Of a DNA stretch of 64,000 nucleotides, positions 27,818 through 37,778 are shown piece by piece. Both the position numbers and the translations under genes were made by a program. Under the pieces are notes generated by a model. The model had not been told where the DNA came from. It did not search any database and saw only the letters and a list, made by a program, of their open reading frames with translations. Position 1 is the first letter of the stretch, and the number at the start of each line of letters is the position of its first letter. This DNA is from Cocleimonas flava (GTDB lineage Bacteria; Pseudomonadota; Gammaproteobacteria; Thiotrichales; Thiotrichaceae), in the NCBI RefSeq assembly GCF_004339015.1, contig NZ_SMFQ01000005.1:620001-684000 (forward strand), given 5' to 3'.

Positions 27818-30800
27818 TTACTCAGAATTCGCAATCAACTGAACATTTCCGCCCGCAGCAGTCGTGTTGATACAAAGATGACGCTCTTGCGCATATAGAT
27901 AAGGTGATTCAGCTTCATTGATAAAGCGCACAATCGCACCATCGCGATTGGCTAATGCAATCCTGTATTCACGAGCCATTGCAATCTGATCATCATTCGC
28001 TGCTGTGAAAGCAAAGTTAGTCAAATCTGAAATTTCTTCCAATTGCTTAGGGCTGATACCTTTTGCATTTAAAATAACGTTTGGATGCTGCGTTAACCAA
28101 TCCTGTTGTGCTTTATTGAAGTTTTCATTACATACCAATATTGGATTACCGCAATACAAGGCCTGAATTGCTTGCTGGAAAGCCACATCGGCATTTGGTG
28201 TCGCTATGATGGTTAAACCACGAGGATTCAAACTGAGTAGATTGTCTTCGCCTGTCGGCCCTGGCAACGAACGCGACTCATGAAGGTCTTGTCTACAGCG
28301 ATTAATCAATCCTAGGTAGTCCTGCGAAATTTCAGCATCTAACGGTAATAGATGGCCAAACTCTTCAAACGAGCTCTTCAATAATAGTTGAACACTGTTA
28401 TTCAACTCAGCCGTATCAATAATTTCCGCAGCCACAGATTGCTCAGCGTTTTCAGCAGTATCGATTTCATGCACCAGTCTTTTCAAATAGAAAGGTCCAC
28501 CTGCTTTAGGACCTGTACCTGATAGGCCTTCTCCGCCAAATGGTTGAGAACCTACGATCGCACCGATTTGGTTACGATTCACATACATATTACCGGCTTT
28601 GAGGTTATCAACAATCTGCTGAACACGAGAGTCAATACGCGTGTGTAAACCAAATGTCAGACCAAAGCCTGCATTATTTACAGCGTCTACAACCTCATCT
28701 ATCTCATCAGCAGAAAAAGTTGCTACGTGTAGCACAGGACCAAATATTTCACGAGAAAGGTCTTGAATACCGTTTACTTTGATCACGGTTGGCGGCACAA
28801 AGAATCCAGTTGAGGCGACATCTTTTTCGACATTCGACATTGGCGTTTGCTTTAAGATCGAAGCTTTGTTTTCTTCGATATAATCAGTAATGCCTTTGGC
28901 AGCCGTTTCATCGATCACAGGCCCCACATCCACATTTAAATTCCATGGATTGCCCATGCGCAATAAATCCATTGAACCGTAGAGCATTTCCAACGTGTGT
29001 TCCGCAATGTCTTCCTGTAAATACAATACGCGCAATGCCGAACAACGCTGACCTGCAGACTGGAATGCAGAAGCGACGATATCTGTAATTGCTTGCTCTG
29101 GAAGCGCTGAAGAATCGACGATCATCGCATTCAAACCGCCCGTTTCAGCAATCAATGGCGCACGAACATCGCTCGATTGACTCATACTGCGTTCAATGTG
29201 TTTTGCCGTTGCTGTAGAGCCAGTGAAGATCATGCCATTAATATCTGGATGACTACTTAAACCCGCACCGATGACATTACCTTGACCCGGTAAATATTGA
29301 AGTATCGCTTCAGGCACACCCGCTTCGTGCAATAGTTGCACCGCCTTATAGGCAATTAACGAGGTTGATTCTGCTGGCTTTACCAAAACTGCATTACCCA
29401 CCGCAAGCCCTGCACTAAGTTGCCCAGAAAAAATGGCTAGAGGAAAGTTCCACGGCGAAATACACGCCATCACACCACACGCTTGTTTATTAGGCGCGAT
29501 ATGTTCGGCTTGTGCAGCATAATAACGAAGGAAGTCTACGGCTTCGCGTAACTCGGCAATACAATCAACAATCGATTTACCCGCTTCGCGTGATAATAAA
29601 GCGAAAAACTCGCCTGCATTTTCTTCATATAAATCAGCGGCTTTATTCAAAATTCGGCCACGCTCGATAACATCTAACTGCTGCCAAGCTGGCTGTGCTT
29701 TATGTGCGCTTTCAACAGCGGCATCCAATTGCTCTGCATTTGCATCGGTAATCCAGCCAACCACTTCGCCAGTAGCCGGGTTAAACACGTCGTGTTTAAT
29801 GTGCGTTGAATTAGCGGCACCTACAACCATTGGTTCTGCAGTCCACTGCACTGTTTTAAACGGTGTTCTCATCGACTCCATTTTCTGAATATCAGCGACA
29901 TCCAGCCAATCAAACCCTTTTGAATTCACACGCTCAGGCATAAACAACAAATCAGGTTCCGCAACACCCGGTACCGCTTGAGCCAACCATGCTTCAGCTT
30001 TTTTGACAGGGTCTGCTGTTACTTCACTTGGTGGAATCTGGTTATCCAACACCTGACTAACAAACGATGCATTTGCGCCGTTTTCTAATAAGCGTCTAAC
30101 CAGATAAGCGAGTAAATCTTGGTGAACACCAACCGGCGCATAGATTCTACAAGCGAAGTTGTGTTTGTTGCGAACCAACTCGTGTAAAGATTCGCCCATG
30201 CCGTGGAGGCGCTGGAATTCGAAGGTGCTCGCTGCATCTTCTTCCTGCTCAGTTAACTTGATAATTGAAGCAATCGTATGCGCATTATGCGTTGCAAACT
30301 GAGGGAAAATTCTATCGCGTTGACCCAGTAATTTCTTCGCGCAATACCAGTAAGAAAGGTCACTATTATTCTTACGCGTATATACAGGATACCCCGGTAA
30401 ACCTAGCTCTTGAGAACGCTTCACTTCACGATCCCAATAAGCGCCTTTCACCAAACGCACCATTAATTTAGTGTCGTATTTTTCGGCAAGTTCGTATAAC
30501 CAATCAAGCACGTGTGGAGCGCGATAGCCATAAGCTTGAACGACAATACCCAGACCTTCCCAGCCTTGCAGACTTCCGTCTTCAAGCAATGCTTCGATGA
30601 TATCCAGAGAGATGTCCAGACGCTCTGCTTCTTCCGCATCGATATTGAGACCAATACCTGCTTTTTTAGCTAATAAACACAATGATCTTAGCGATGGATA
30701 AAGCGTTTTCATCACATCTTCTTTGTGCAGAGTTTCATAGCGAGGATATAACGCAGAAAGCTTGACTGAGATACCGGGATTCAAACGAACATCCTTACCA

Positions 30801-31483
30801 TTACAATGTTCTACTAACTCTGTAATCGCATCTGCATAGGCAAGGTAATACTTATCCGCATCTTGTAATGTGTAAGCCGCTTCACCCAGCATATCGAACG
30901 AGTAACGATAGCCTTTCTTGGTGTAATCAGTACCGTTATCAATAGCAGACTCGATACTTTCACCCAGTACAAACTGTCCACCCATCATTTTCATCATGCG
31001 CTTTACGGCAACGCGAATGATCGGCTCACCCGCACGCTTAACGACTTTTTGTAGTGCTGGCATTAATCCGCGCTGATCTGAATCAGACAATACGCTTCCA
31101 GTTAACATCAATCCCCAAGTCGATGCATTCACCATCATTGAACTTGAGTGCCCGAGGTGATCACCGAAATTTTGCGGTGCAATTTTATCTTGAATGAGAT
31201 CGTCCAGCGTTTTGTTGTCTGGTACACGCAAATACGCTTCTGCCATACACATTAACGCTACGCCTTCCTGTGTCGACAAACCATATTCTGCGAGGAAACT
31301 TTCCATCAAGCCCGGGTCACCTGATGCACGCAAATCACGCACCCAGGATGCCGCCATATCTACTGTTGATTGGCGTAAAGCCTCATCAATATCAAGATCA
31401 TCTAGCATCTGTTTAACGACAACGGCTTCATCACCGAGTGTTGCAGCACGTAATGTTTCTCGAATATCTGAAAGTTTACTCAT
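27818..31483 (-). CDS. putA: Bifunctional proline dehydrogenase / pyrroline-5-carboxylate dehydrogenase
   Basis: 1,221 residues. The FAD proline dehydrogenase barrel is at about 90-480 (KLSALYPRYE, GLNIDAEEAERLDISLDIIE, VRLVKGAYWDREVK, ATHNAHTIASI). The NAD+ P5C dehydrogenase is at about 560-1030 with the catalytic AGQRCSALR Cys814 and the GGLNAMIVDSSALPEQ segment. A C-terminal ALDH-like domain follows. It oxidises proline to glutamate, passing electrons to quinone and NAD. The N-terminal ribbon-helix-helix DNA-binding domain of E. coli PutA (1,320 residues) is absent, so it should not repress itself; a divergent Lrp-type gene probably does the regulation. Confidence 0.96.
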   Translation of the reverse strand: MSKLSDIRETLRAATLGDEAVVVKQMLDDLDIDEALRQSTVDMAASWVRDLRASGDPGLMESFLAEYGLSTQEGVALMCMAEAYLRVPDNKTLDDLIQDKIAPQNFGDHLGHSSSMMVNASTWGLMLTGSVLSDSDQRGLMPALQKVVKRAGEPIIRVAVKRMMKMMGGQFVLGESIESAIDNGTDYTKKGYRYSFDMLGEAAYTLQDADKYYLAYADAITELVEHCNGKDVRLNPGISVKLSALYPRYETLHKEDVMKTLYPSLRSLCLLAKKAGIGLNIDAEEAERLDISLDIIEALLEDGSLQGWEGLGIVVQAYGYRAPHVLDWLYELAEKYDTKLMVRLVKGAYWDREVKRSQELGLPGYPVYTRKNNSDLSYWYCAKKLLGQRDRIFPQFATHNAHTIASIIKLTEQEEDAASTFEFQRLHGMGESLHELVRNKHNFACRIYAPVGVHQDLLAYLVRRLLENGANASFVSQVLDNQIPPSEVTADPVKKAEAWLAQAVPGVAEPDLLFMPERVNSKGFDWLDVADIQKMESMRTPFKTVQWTAEPMVVGAANSTHIKHDVFNPATGEVVGWITDANAEQLDAAVESAHKAQPAWQQLDVIERGRILNKAADLYEENAGEFFALLSREAGKSIVDCIAELREAVDFLRYYAAQAEHIAPNKQACGVMACISPWNFPLAIFSGQLSAGLAVGNAVLVKPAESTSLIAYKAVQLLHEAGVPEAILQYLPGQGNVIGAGLSSHPDINGMIFTGSTATAKHIERSMSQSSDVRAPLIAETGGLNAMIVDSSALPEQAITDIVASAFQSAGQRCSALRVLYLQEDIAEHTLEMLYGSMDLLRMGNPWNLNVDVGPVIDETAAKGITDYIEENKASILKQTPMSNVEKDVASTGFFVPPTVIKVNGIQDLSREIFGPVLHVATFSADEIDEVVDAVNNAGFGLTFGLHTRIDSRVQQIVDNLKAGNMYVNRNQIGAIVGSQPFGGEGLSGTGPKAGGPFYLKRLVHEIDTAENAEQSVAAEIIDTAELNNSVQLLLKSSFEEFGHLLPLDAEISQDYLGLINRCRQDLHESRSLPGPTGEDNLLSLNPRGLTIIATPNADVAFQQAIQALYCGNPILVCNENFNKAQQDWLTQHPNVILNAKGISPKQLEEISDLTNFAFTAANDDQIAMAREYRIALANRDGAIVRFINEAESPYLYAQERHLCINTTAAGGNVQLIANSE

Positions 31484-31641
31484 AGTAGTTTCCTGTTTTA
31501 AAGATGGCGAAAATGGTGATTGGGTTCATCTACAATCTCAGATTCCTAAGATACTATACTTTAAATAGTCCAATAGACTTATATAGAGCAATAAACTAAT
31601 CTATGGGAAAGCATAACTACATTTAACGAGTATTTTTAACC
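31484..31641. promoter_or_regulatory. putA / Lrp-type regulator divergent promoter region
   Basis: 158 bases between the two start codons. It is AT-rich and contains an inverted repeat AGTC-CAATA-GACT at 31567-31579 within the stretch AAATAGTCCAATAGACTTA. This could be an Lrp-type binding site for the divergent regulator. Inferred only. Confidence 0.4.
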
Positions 31642-32118
31642 ATGAAAAAAACCATTGATAGTCTTTTAGACTTCTACGACAAAAAAATACTATCTATTAT
31701 GGCTGTTGATGGACGTATTAGTGTTGCTGAACTAGCTAACCAGATTGGGCTCAGTAAAACCCCCACACTGAAGCGATTAAGAAAGTTAGAGCAAACCGGT
31801 TACATAACGGGGTATCAGGCTCAGCTTGATTATGATTTGCTAGATGAAACGCACGTTGCCTTTATTAACGTCACGCTCAGCGATACGACTGCGGCATCCT
31901 TGAAGAAATTCAATACTGCTGTTAAAGAGCTAGTCGCCGTTGAACAATGCAATATGATTGCGGGAAATTTTGATTATCTTTTAAAAGTAAGAACTACTGA
32001 TATACAAGAATACCGAACGCTTTTAGGTGAGAAGATTGCAGCATTACCATTCGTGTCTCACACTTCAACGTTTGTTTCGATGGAAACAGTCTGCGACAGA
32101 CAAAAAGTGAATTTATAA
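31642..32118 (+). CDS. putR: Lrp/AsnC-family regulator, probably of putA
   Basis: 158 residues. The N-terminal helix-turn-helix is at about 10-60 (DKKILSIMAVDGRISVAELANQIGLSKTPTLKRLRKLEQTGYI) and the RAM ligand-binding domain at about 70-150 (NVTLSDTTAASLKKFNTAV, CNMIAGNFDYLLKVRTTDIQEY). It is divergent from putA, the standard arrangement for PutR, which activates putA in response to proline in several alpha- and gammaproteobacteria. The assignment is by context. Confidence 0.82.
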   Translation: MKKTIDSLLDFYDKKILSIMAVDGRISVAELANQIGLSKTPTLKRLRKLEQTGYITGYQAQLDYDLLDETHVAFINVTLSDTTAASLKKFNTAVKELVAVEQCNMIAGNFDYLLKVRTTDIQEYRTLLGEKIAALPFVSHTSTFVSMETVCDRQKVNL

Positions 32119-32434
32119 AAAACTAAATAAATTGCTAGATTATTCCAAAGCCACCCCCCTACTTTGAGGCCTTTTTTTATACTGCTTAGCAATTATGAGC
32201 ATGGGTCAGTCAATCACACCATATCTTCAGCGAATTCAAAATGTTACCGTTTTCGGTTTTTCAGTGTGCCTAGTAAATGCACATACGAGGATTAATAAGA
32301 GATACCAATAATCAATTTTTCAACGCTTGCATCTAATTTAATTATTGAGTCGTTTATGCTAATGACTAGTCAATCTACATTGATAAACGAAACATAAACA
32401 ATTTATTTACATTACAAAATTCGAGGCAAACAAA
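32119..32434 (+). other. Intergenic region after the Lrp-type gene
   Basis: About 316 bases: C-tract terminator copy 7 near the left end, then AT-rich sequence that must hold the promoter of the small lipoprotein gene. Nothing else recognised. Confidence 0.45.
32149..32178 (+). terminator. C-tract element copy 7, after the Lrp-type gene
   Basis: AGCCA, a C6 run, TACTTTGAGGCC and seven T, 31 bases after the stop codon, on the coding strand. GCC and GGC ends can pair. It fits a terminator. Confidence 0.68.
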
Positions 32435-32656
32435 ATGAAAACATTATTATTAGCTCTTTCAGTTCCATTTATTCTTAGCGCTTGTTCATCAGGCTCTATT
32501 CCTGCAAATAAAGTAAACTATTCAAGCCCGACGACTGTTAACTATGGCTCAGTCAACTCTGAAAGTTTTAGATCCCCAGAAGTGTTATCGACAAGTAGTA
32601 ATAGAGGCTCTCTAGTGTCATCAAAGCTTAGTGCAAGAAGCGGAAGAGCTAGATAG
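32435..32656 (+). CDS. Small serine-rich lipoprotein, function unknown
   Basis: 73 residues. The signal peptide ends in a lipobox LSAC with Cys17 as the lipidation site. The mature part (about 56 residues) is rich in Ser and Asn with a basic end (KLSARSGRAR) and no recognised domain. Residue +2 is Ser, which suggests outer-membrane sorting. AGGCAA is a weak ribosome site. It is monocistronic; the next gene is convergent. Confidence 0.65.
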   Translation: MKTLLLALSVPFILSACSSGSIPANKVNYSSPTTVNYGSVNSESFRSPEVLSTSSNRGSLVSSKLSARSGRAR

Positions 32657-32746
32657 GAAAGGGGTAGAATTAGAAAGGTGAATTTAATAGCTTAAGGCAG
32701 GAAAAACCAATCAATAGCAGAAATAAAAATTGGATGGTAAAGCGTG

Positions 32747-32782
32747 TTCTCTTCTCCTAATGGCCCCAAAAGGAGAAGAGAA
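32747..32782. terminator. 12-bp perfect inverted repeat between convergent genes
   Basis: TTCTCTTCTCCT and AGGAGAAGAGAA are separated by a 12-base loop. It lies between the small lipoprotein gene and the convergent porin gene. There is no U-run on either strand, so it may be a factor-dependent terminator, an mRNA-end stabiliser or a protein-binding site. Confidence 0.55.
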
Positions 32783-32884
32783 ACAATGCCCCAGTATTCG
32801 ATGAAAAAGACTGTAATTTATGCCACTAATGAACTCAGGGTAGGGTTCACTTAACGTGGCGATAAATTTTGTAGTTAACTACGA

Positions 32885-33877
32885 TTAGAATGTGTAGTTA
32901 AAACGAACTTTTGCAGCGTTCAATGTGTCGTTGTCACCAACATTGTCAGCTTTAGAAGTATTCAATGCGAAAGTTACACTAGCATCTTTTAGGTTAAGCA
33001 AAGGCATAGTGTAAGCTGCGTATAATGTGTCTACAGATGGATCTGCATCACTACCGGAATCAACTTCTGAATGAAGGTAACCCGCACCAAATGGACCTAC
33101 TGTGTAGTTCACCGCTAAAGTATCAACTTTATTGTCATTTTCATGCTCACCATGTGCATAACTGACATTTAAATCGCCACTACCAACCTTAAATCCAGCA
33201 CCGATACCAAAACCGTCGAAATCTACATCATTATCGCTGATGCTTTCGAAACCGGCATGTAATTTAACTTTACCGAAGTTGTAAGTCATCGCAGGACGAA
33301 TCGCTGTAAACTCATCATCGCCACTTTTGTTAGCCATTACACCTAATTCAAATAGGAACTTGTCTGAGTTACCAACGTGGATTGCTGTGTGTAAAACATC
33401 GTCTTTTCTACCACGAGCGATATTCGCCTCGTATACCTGAACGCCACCAACGTTTGCAACTAAGGTATCTTTTCCTAACGGAACCAAGTTGATTGCTTCA
33501 AAACGACCGATCTGAACATCCCATGCGTTAGTTTTACCAAACTGGAAATAAAGGTCGTCAACTTCTAGGGCATCATTACCAGGAAAAGTTGTCGTTTCTT
33601 GCTCAATTAGTTGGTTTGTATCACCAGGATTAAAAAGTACAAGCGGCTGAGCAACACCTTTACCGAAGAAACCGTTGTCATTTGTTACCATGCCAACTGC
33701 GTTTAGTTTGATTCTACCACCATGATCAAAATTGCTATCGTTTTCATCTTCAGATGCAATGATATCTAATTCAACATCACCACCGATGCTAAATGTTTTG
33801 TCGGCTGCAAATCCAGTTGTTGCTACACACATTGTGGTCAGGCCACATGCGATTGCCAGGCTTAATTTGTTTTTCAT
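32885..33877 (-). CDS. Outer-membrane carbohydrate porin
   Basis: 330 residues with a signal peptide cleaved after TGFAA. Beta-barrel strands alternate with acidic loops, and it ends in VRFNYTF, the C-terminal Phe typical of outer-membrane barrels. Segments such as VDDLYFQFGKTNAWDVQIGRFEAINLVPLGKDT and the repeated GFGAGYLHSEVDSG-like strands resemble sugar porins of marine gammaproteobacteria. It lies divergent from the fructokinase and sorbitol dehydrogenase genes, supporting polyol/fructose passage. Substrate inferred from context. Confidence 0.75.
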   Translation of the reverse strand: MKNKLSLAIACGLTTMCVATTGFAADKTFSIGGDVELDIIASEDENDSNFDHGGRIKLNAVGMVTNDNGFFGKGVAQPLVLFNPGDTNQLIEQETTTFPGNDALEVDDLYFQFGKTNAWDVQIGRFEAINLVPLGKDTLVANVGGVQVYEANIARGRKDDVLHTAIHVGNSDKFLFELGVMANKSGDDEFTAIRPAMTYNFGKVKLHAGFESISDNDVDFDGFGIGAGFKVGSGDLNVSYAHGEHENDNKVDTLAVNYTVGPFGAGYLHSEVDSGSDADPSVDTLYAAYTMPLLNLKDASVTFALNTSKADNVGDNDTLNAAKVRFNYTF

Positions 33878-34435
33878 TTCTCTCTTCCTTGTTAGTTTTT
33901 CATTTTAAAATTACTTACCCCGAATATGGAAAGTAAGAGTTCTGATTGGTAAAAACGTCTAAAATTAGCGGGAATATTCTTTTTCTAATGCCGTTCAAAT
34001 GCGGTTAAAAGAGGCCAAATACATAAAAACTTAAATTTCTTAGAAGTGTTTACTAATAGATAAAGCAATTCTAAACATTAAGTTTTAAGAGAAGTGATAC
34101 TCTGTTGCACAATGCTTCACTTGATTTGTCATATTTCTGAAATATTGAGCTACTAAATTTAATTTTTATTGTGGCTAAATAGATGAAAGTAATACTAATT
34201 CTGATGAGCTCTTAAACCATCAAACCTCGCAAATACTCTTACAAACATTTGTTATATAAAGATTTTTTTGAATTTTTCTCATTCTCATGATTTCCAAAGT
34301 ATCGTCAGCTTAAATATTCACCCGAAAATAAAATTTTCATTCTCGAAGAATTTAACCGTCATTAGAGTATTCACTGAATTTAAAAAATGATGATAATCTC
34401 ACTCCAAATTACGTATTTTTTAGCCAGAGGTTGTT
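33878..34435. promoter_or_regulatory. Divergent porin / fructokinase promoter region
   Basis: About 560 bases, very AT-rich, serving two divergent sugar genes. It contains AGTGATACT (34093-34101), the complement of the AGTATCAC motif found upstream of the polyol ABC operon, and a weaker AGTATCG at 34298-34304. These are candidate sites for the AraC-type polyol regulators. No other structure was seen. Confidence 0.35.
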
Positions 34436-35383
34436 ATGTTTGTCATTTGCGGTGAAGCACTAATTGATATTTTTCTTGAAGATAATCAGCAAGCCCCTGC
34501 TGAAGTTTTCCCAATGCAGGCCTGCGTCGGCGGCTCACCATTCAATGTTGCCATTGGGCTATCCAGGCTTGGACAATCTTCAGCCTTATTCACAGGAATA
34601 TCTAACGACATGTTCGGCAAACGCTTGAGTGCTGTGCTTTCTGAGGAAAATGTTTCGCAAGAATTGATAGTAAAAAAGCAGTTACCAACAACCGTTGCCT
34701 TCGTTGAAAAAGATAAAAATGGTGTTCCTACTTATTCTTTCTATGGAGAAGGAACGGCTGACCGCTCGATAACAGCAGAAGATATTAATTTTGATATTGA
34801 AGACCCTATCGCAATACACCTAGGCTCTTACAGTATTGTTTCTCAACCCACCGCCGATTCATTGCTTTCACTTGTGAAAAAGTATTCTGGCAAATGTTTG
34901 ATCTCACTCGATCCTAATATCAGGGCAATTGTCGAACCTGACATGAAAGTCTGGCAAAACAGGGTTGATGAGTTAGTTAGTCTTGCGGATATCGTGAAAG
35001 TCAGCGATGAAGATTTAGCATTAATGTACCCGGACATTGCGCCCGAAGAAATCATCCAGAAATGGTTAGCAACAGGATTAAAACTAATCGTACTAACAAG
35101 AGGCGGAGAAGGAAGCTCGCTATGGAGTGCCCAAGCCCACACGAATCTTGAAACGCCTAAAATCAAGGTTATAGATACTGTTGGTGCGGGTGATACTTAT
35201 CAAGCAGCATTACTGGATTCAGTCGGAGGCTTATTCTCGCAATATGGTAATAATTGGTTCGAACAACTCGACGAAAACAAACTCAAAGAGATTGGTAACT
35301 TCTCAGCTGCTGCTGCAGCAATCACCTGCTCTCGACAAGGTGCTGATTTACCGACAAAGACAGAAGTATTGGATTTCATGTAG
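34436..35383 (+). CDS. PfkB-family fructokinase
   Basis: 315 residues. It has the PfkB signatures GGSPFNVAIGLSRLG near the N-terminus and DTVGAGDTYQAALLDS near 243-260 (catalytic Asp in GAGD). It phosphorylates a sugar, here probably fructose to fructose-6-phosphate, because the neighbours make or import fructose and no fructose PTS is present. The equivalent in Pseudomonas and Rhodobacter polyol operons is mtlZ. It leads an operon with the SDR sorbitol dehydrogenase (66 bases gap). Confidence 0.85.
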   Translation: MFVICGEALIDIFLEDNQQAPAEVFPMQACVGGSPFNVAIGLSRLGQSSALFTGISNDMFGKRLSAVLSEENVSQELIVKKQLPTTVAFVEKDKNGVPTYSFYGEGTADRSITAEDINFDIEDPIAIHLGSYSIVSQPTADSLLSLVKKYSGKCLISLDPNIRAIVEPDMKVWQNRVDELVSLADIVKVSDEDLALMYPDIAPEEIIQKWLATGLKLIVLTRGGEGSSLWSAQAHTNLETPKIKVIDTVGAGDTYQAALLDSVGGLFSQYGNNWFEQLDENKLKEIGNFSAAAAAITCSRQGADLPTKTEVLDFM

Positions 35384-35449
35384 TGACAGGTAAATTTTGT
35401 CACTTATATCTCATTAATTTCATTACTAACACCAAAAAGGGAAAGTTGA

Positions 35450-36229
35450 ATGAGCGCTAAACGCCTAGAGGGTCGCGTCGCCTTGATCACAGGGTCTGCA
35501 AGAGGCATCGGGCGTAGCTTTGCTAAACGCTATATCGATGAGGGTGCCAAGGTAGTGATAGCCGACATAAATATCGAACAGGCTCAGGCAACGGCTAAAG
35601 AGCTCGGTGAAAATAGCATTTCTATTGGTCTTGATGTTACCCAGCAAGAGAGTATCGACACTTGTGTTGCCGAAACTATTCAGCACTTCGGAAAAATAGA
35701 TATTTTGATTAATAATGCGGCACTTTTTAGCGCTGCACCTACGATAGAAATTGAGCGCAAAGACTACGAAAAACTCTATGCGGTCAATGTATCAGGGACC
35801 CTCTTCATGTTACAAGCTGTTGCAAAGCACATGATTGAACGTGGCGAAGGAGGTAAAATCATTAATATGGCGAGTCAGGCAGGTCGACGCGGTGAACCTT
35901 TGGTTGCTGTTTACTGTTCGACCAAAGCAGCTATTATCAGCCTGACCCAATCAACAGGACTTGATTTGATAAAACACCGCATCAATGTCAATGCTATTTC
36001 ACCCGGCGTGGTGGATGGTGAGCATTGGGATATCGTTGATTCTTTTTTTGCCAAACATGAAAACCTTAAGCCAGGCGAAAAGAAACAACAGGTTGGTAAG
36101 AACGTGCCTTATGGAAGAATGGGCGTTGCTGATGATTTGACAGGCATGGCTGTTTTCCTAGCCAGCAGTGACGCAGATTATATTGTCGCGCAAACCTACA
36201 ATGTTGATGGTGGACAGTGGATGAGTTAG
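35450..36229 (+). CDS. smoS: Sorbitol (L-iditol 2-) dehydrogenase, SDR family
   Basis: 259 residues. The Rossmann motif is TGSARGIG, the active-site Tyr-Lys pair is in YCSTK (preceded by the Ser of NMASQAG), and the SDR NNAA motif is present. The phrase DGEHWDIVDSFFAKHENLKPGEKK is characteristic of SmoS-type sorbitol dehydrogenases. It oxidises sorbitol to fructose with NAD+, and the product goes to the fructokinase just upstream. A C-tract element follows, in reverse orientation. Confidence 0.9.
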   Translation: MSAKRLEGRVALITGSARGIGRSFAKRYIDEGAKVVIADINIEQAQATAKELGENSISIGLDVTQQESIDTCVAETIQHFGKIDILINNAALFSAAPTIEIERKDYEKLYAVNVSGTLFMLQAVAKHMIERGEGGKIINMASQAGRRGEPLVAVYCSTKAAIISLTQSTGLDLIKHRINVNAISPGVVDGEHWDIVDSFFAKHENLKPGEKKQQVGKNVPYGRMGVADDLTGMAVFLASSDADYIVAQTYNVDGGQWMS

Positions 36230-36316
36230 CCTGTATTTGTTATCGCGATTTTACGTTTGCACGACTTTAATGATTCTGCTTAATGTCTGAATCTATTGCT
36301 TTTACAATTCATCTGT

Positions 36317-36348
36317 AAAAAAACCGCTCAAAGTAGGGGGGTGTGTTT
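36317..36348 (-). repeat. C-tract element copy 8 (reverse orientation)
   Basis: A7, CCGCTCAAAGTA, a G6 run, TGTGTTT. It is between two plus-strand genes, 88 bases after the sorbitol dehydrogenase. The C-tract and T7 are on the minus strand, so it does not end in a U-run for the upstream gene. Confidence 0.6.
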
Positions 36349-36440
36349 ATATTAAGTACCTGGCATATATTGAGTGTCAGGCGGTTAGTATTGATATACT
36401 CCTCGCCCTATTTCCCAGTAAAGATATTGAATAAACAATC

Positions 36441-37778
36441 ATGAATACGAAAAACAATCCGCATCACATTGTCATTGTTGGTGGAGGAGCTGGCGGCGCA
36501 GAACTAGCTAAAAAATTAGGTGATTCTGTCGGCAAAAATAAGCAAGCCATAGTGACTCTAGTCGATGCGAAGCTGACACATATCTGGAAACCATTACTCC
36601 ATGAGATTGCAGCAGGAACGCTGAACTCATCGATTGAAGCCATGGAATACATTGATCACGCGCATCGTCATCACTATAACTTTCAACTGGGCTATGTGGA
36701 CCATGTCGATCCACAAGCAAAAGAAATTTCGATTGCCCCTACGCTGGATGATGACGAAGAAGAAACCATTCCACGCCGATCACTAAAGTACGATACGTTA
36801 ATTTTAGCCGTCGGCAGTTTAACCAAACACTTCAATACCAAAGGTGTGGTTGAATACTGTAAATTCCTGGACACCCTGGAAGAAGCCAATAACTTCCAAA
36901 GCTACCTGATGCGAAAAATGCTTAGAGCGCAAAACCGCACTCAAGAACTAAGACCGGGCCAGTTACATGTAGCTATTGTCGGCGCAGGCGCAACAGGCAT
37001 AGAGTTAGCGGCAGAATTACACGGCGCGACCAAGAAATTAATTGCTTTTGGTTTTGATAAACTCGAAGCAAGCCGGGATATCAAAATAACCATTATCGAA
37101 GCTTCACCCAGCATTTTACCCGCTTTACCAAAACGATTATCAGATGCCGCACTAGAAGAACTTCGAAAACTAAATATCGAAGTGATGACGGATGAACGCG
37201 TGGTTGAAGCGAAAAAAGAAGGCTTGATTACGCACACTGGGAAATTTATTCCCGCAGAAACCATGGTCTGGGCAGCGGGCATTAAAGCACCAAACTTCCT
37301 GACTACGATTGATGGTCTGGAAACGAATGCGATTAATCAGTTATTGGTGAAAACCACCTTACAAACCACTAACGATGAAAATATTTTTGCTTTCGGAGAT
37401 TGCGCCAGTTGCCCCTTGATAGGAGAAGAAGGTTTTGTTCCACCCAGAGCACAGGCTGCTCACCAACAGGCTTCATTACTTGTAAAAACCATGAAATATC
37501 GTTTAGCGGGTAAAGATAACTTACCTGAGTATCGCTATGTTGATTACGGCTCATTAGTAAATCTAGGGCATTACAGCACGGTCGGTAATTTAATGGGGAA
37601 CCTCATGGGTCGTTGGTCAGGAAGCATGAGTGTTGAAGGCTTTGTAGCAAGAATGGTTTATAAATCACTTTATAGAATGCATTTAATCGCTTTGCACGGC
37701 TACACCCGTGAAATTTTAATGACGATCGCTAACTGGATAACAAACCGTGGCTTAAAACCTCGCCTAAAACTTCATTAG
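36441..37778 (+). CDS. ndh: Type II NADH:quinone oxidoreductase
   Basis: 445 residues. There are two dinucleotide-binding folds: GGGAGGAELAKKLG at the N-terminus for FAD and VGAGATGIELAAEL near 176 for NADH. The FGDCASCP motif near 318 binds FAD. The C-terminus has an amphipathic membrane-binding stretch (MVYKSLYRMHLIALHGYTREILMTIANWI). It oxidises NADH to reduce quinone without pumping protons and would recycle NADH from polyol oxidation. It stands alone, with its own promoter region after the C-tract element. Confidence 0.92.
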   Translation: MNTKNNPHHIVIVGGGAGGAELAKKLGDSVGKNKQAIVTLVDAKLTHIWKPLLHEIAAGTLNSSIEAMEYIDHAHRHHYNFQLGYVDHVDPQAKEISIAPTLDDDEEETIPRRSLKYDTLILAVGSLTKHFNTKGVVEYCKFLDTLEEANNFQSYLMRKMLRAQNRTQELRPGQLHVAIVGAGATGIELAAELHGATKKLIAFGFDKLEASRDIKITIIEASPSILPALPKRLSDAALEELRKLNIEVMTDERVVEAKKEGLITHTGKFIPAETMVWAAGIKAPNFLTTIDGLETNAINQLLVKTTLQTTNDENIFAFGDCASCPLIGEEGFVPPRAQAAHQQASLLVKTMKYRLAGKDNLPEYRYVDYGSLVNLGHYSTVGNLMGNLMGRWSGSMSVEGFVARMVYKSLYRMHLIALHGYTREILMTIANWITNRGLKPRLKLH

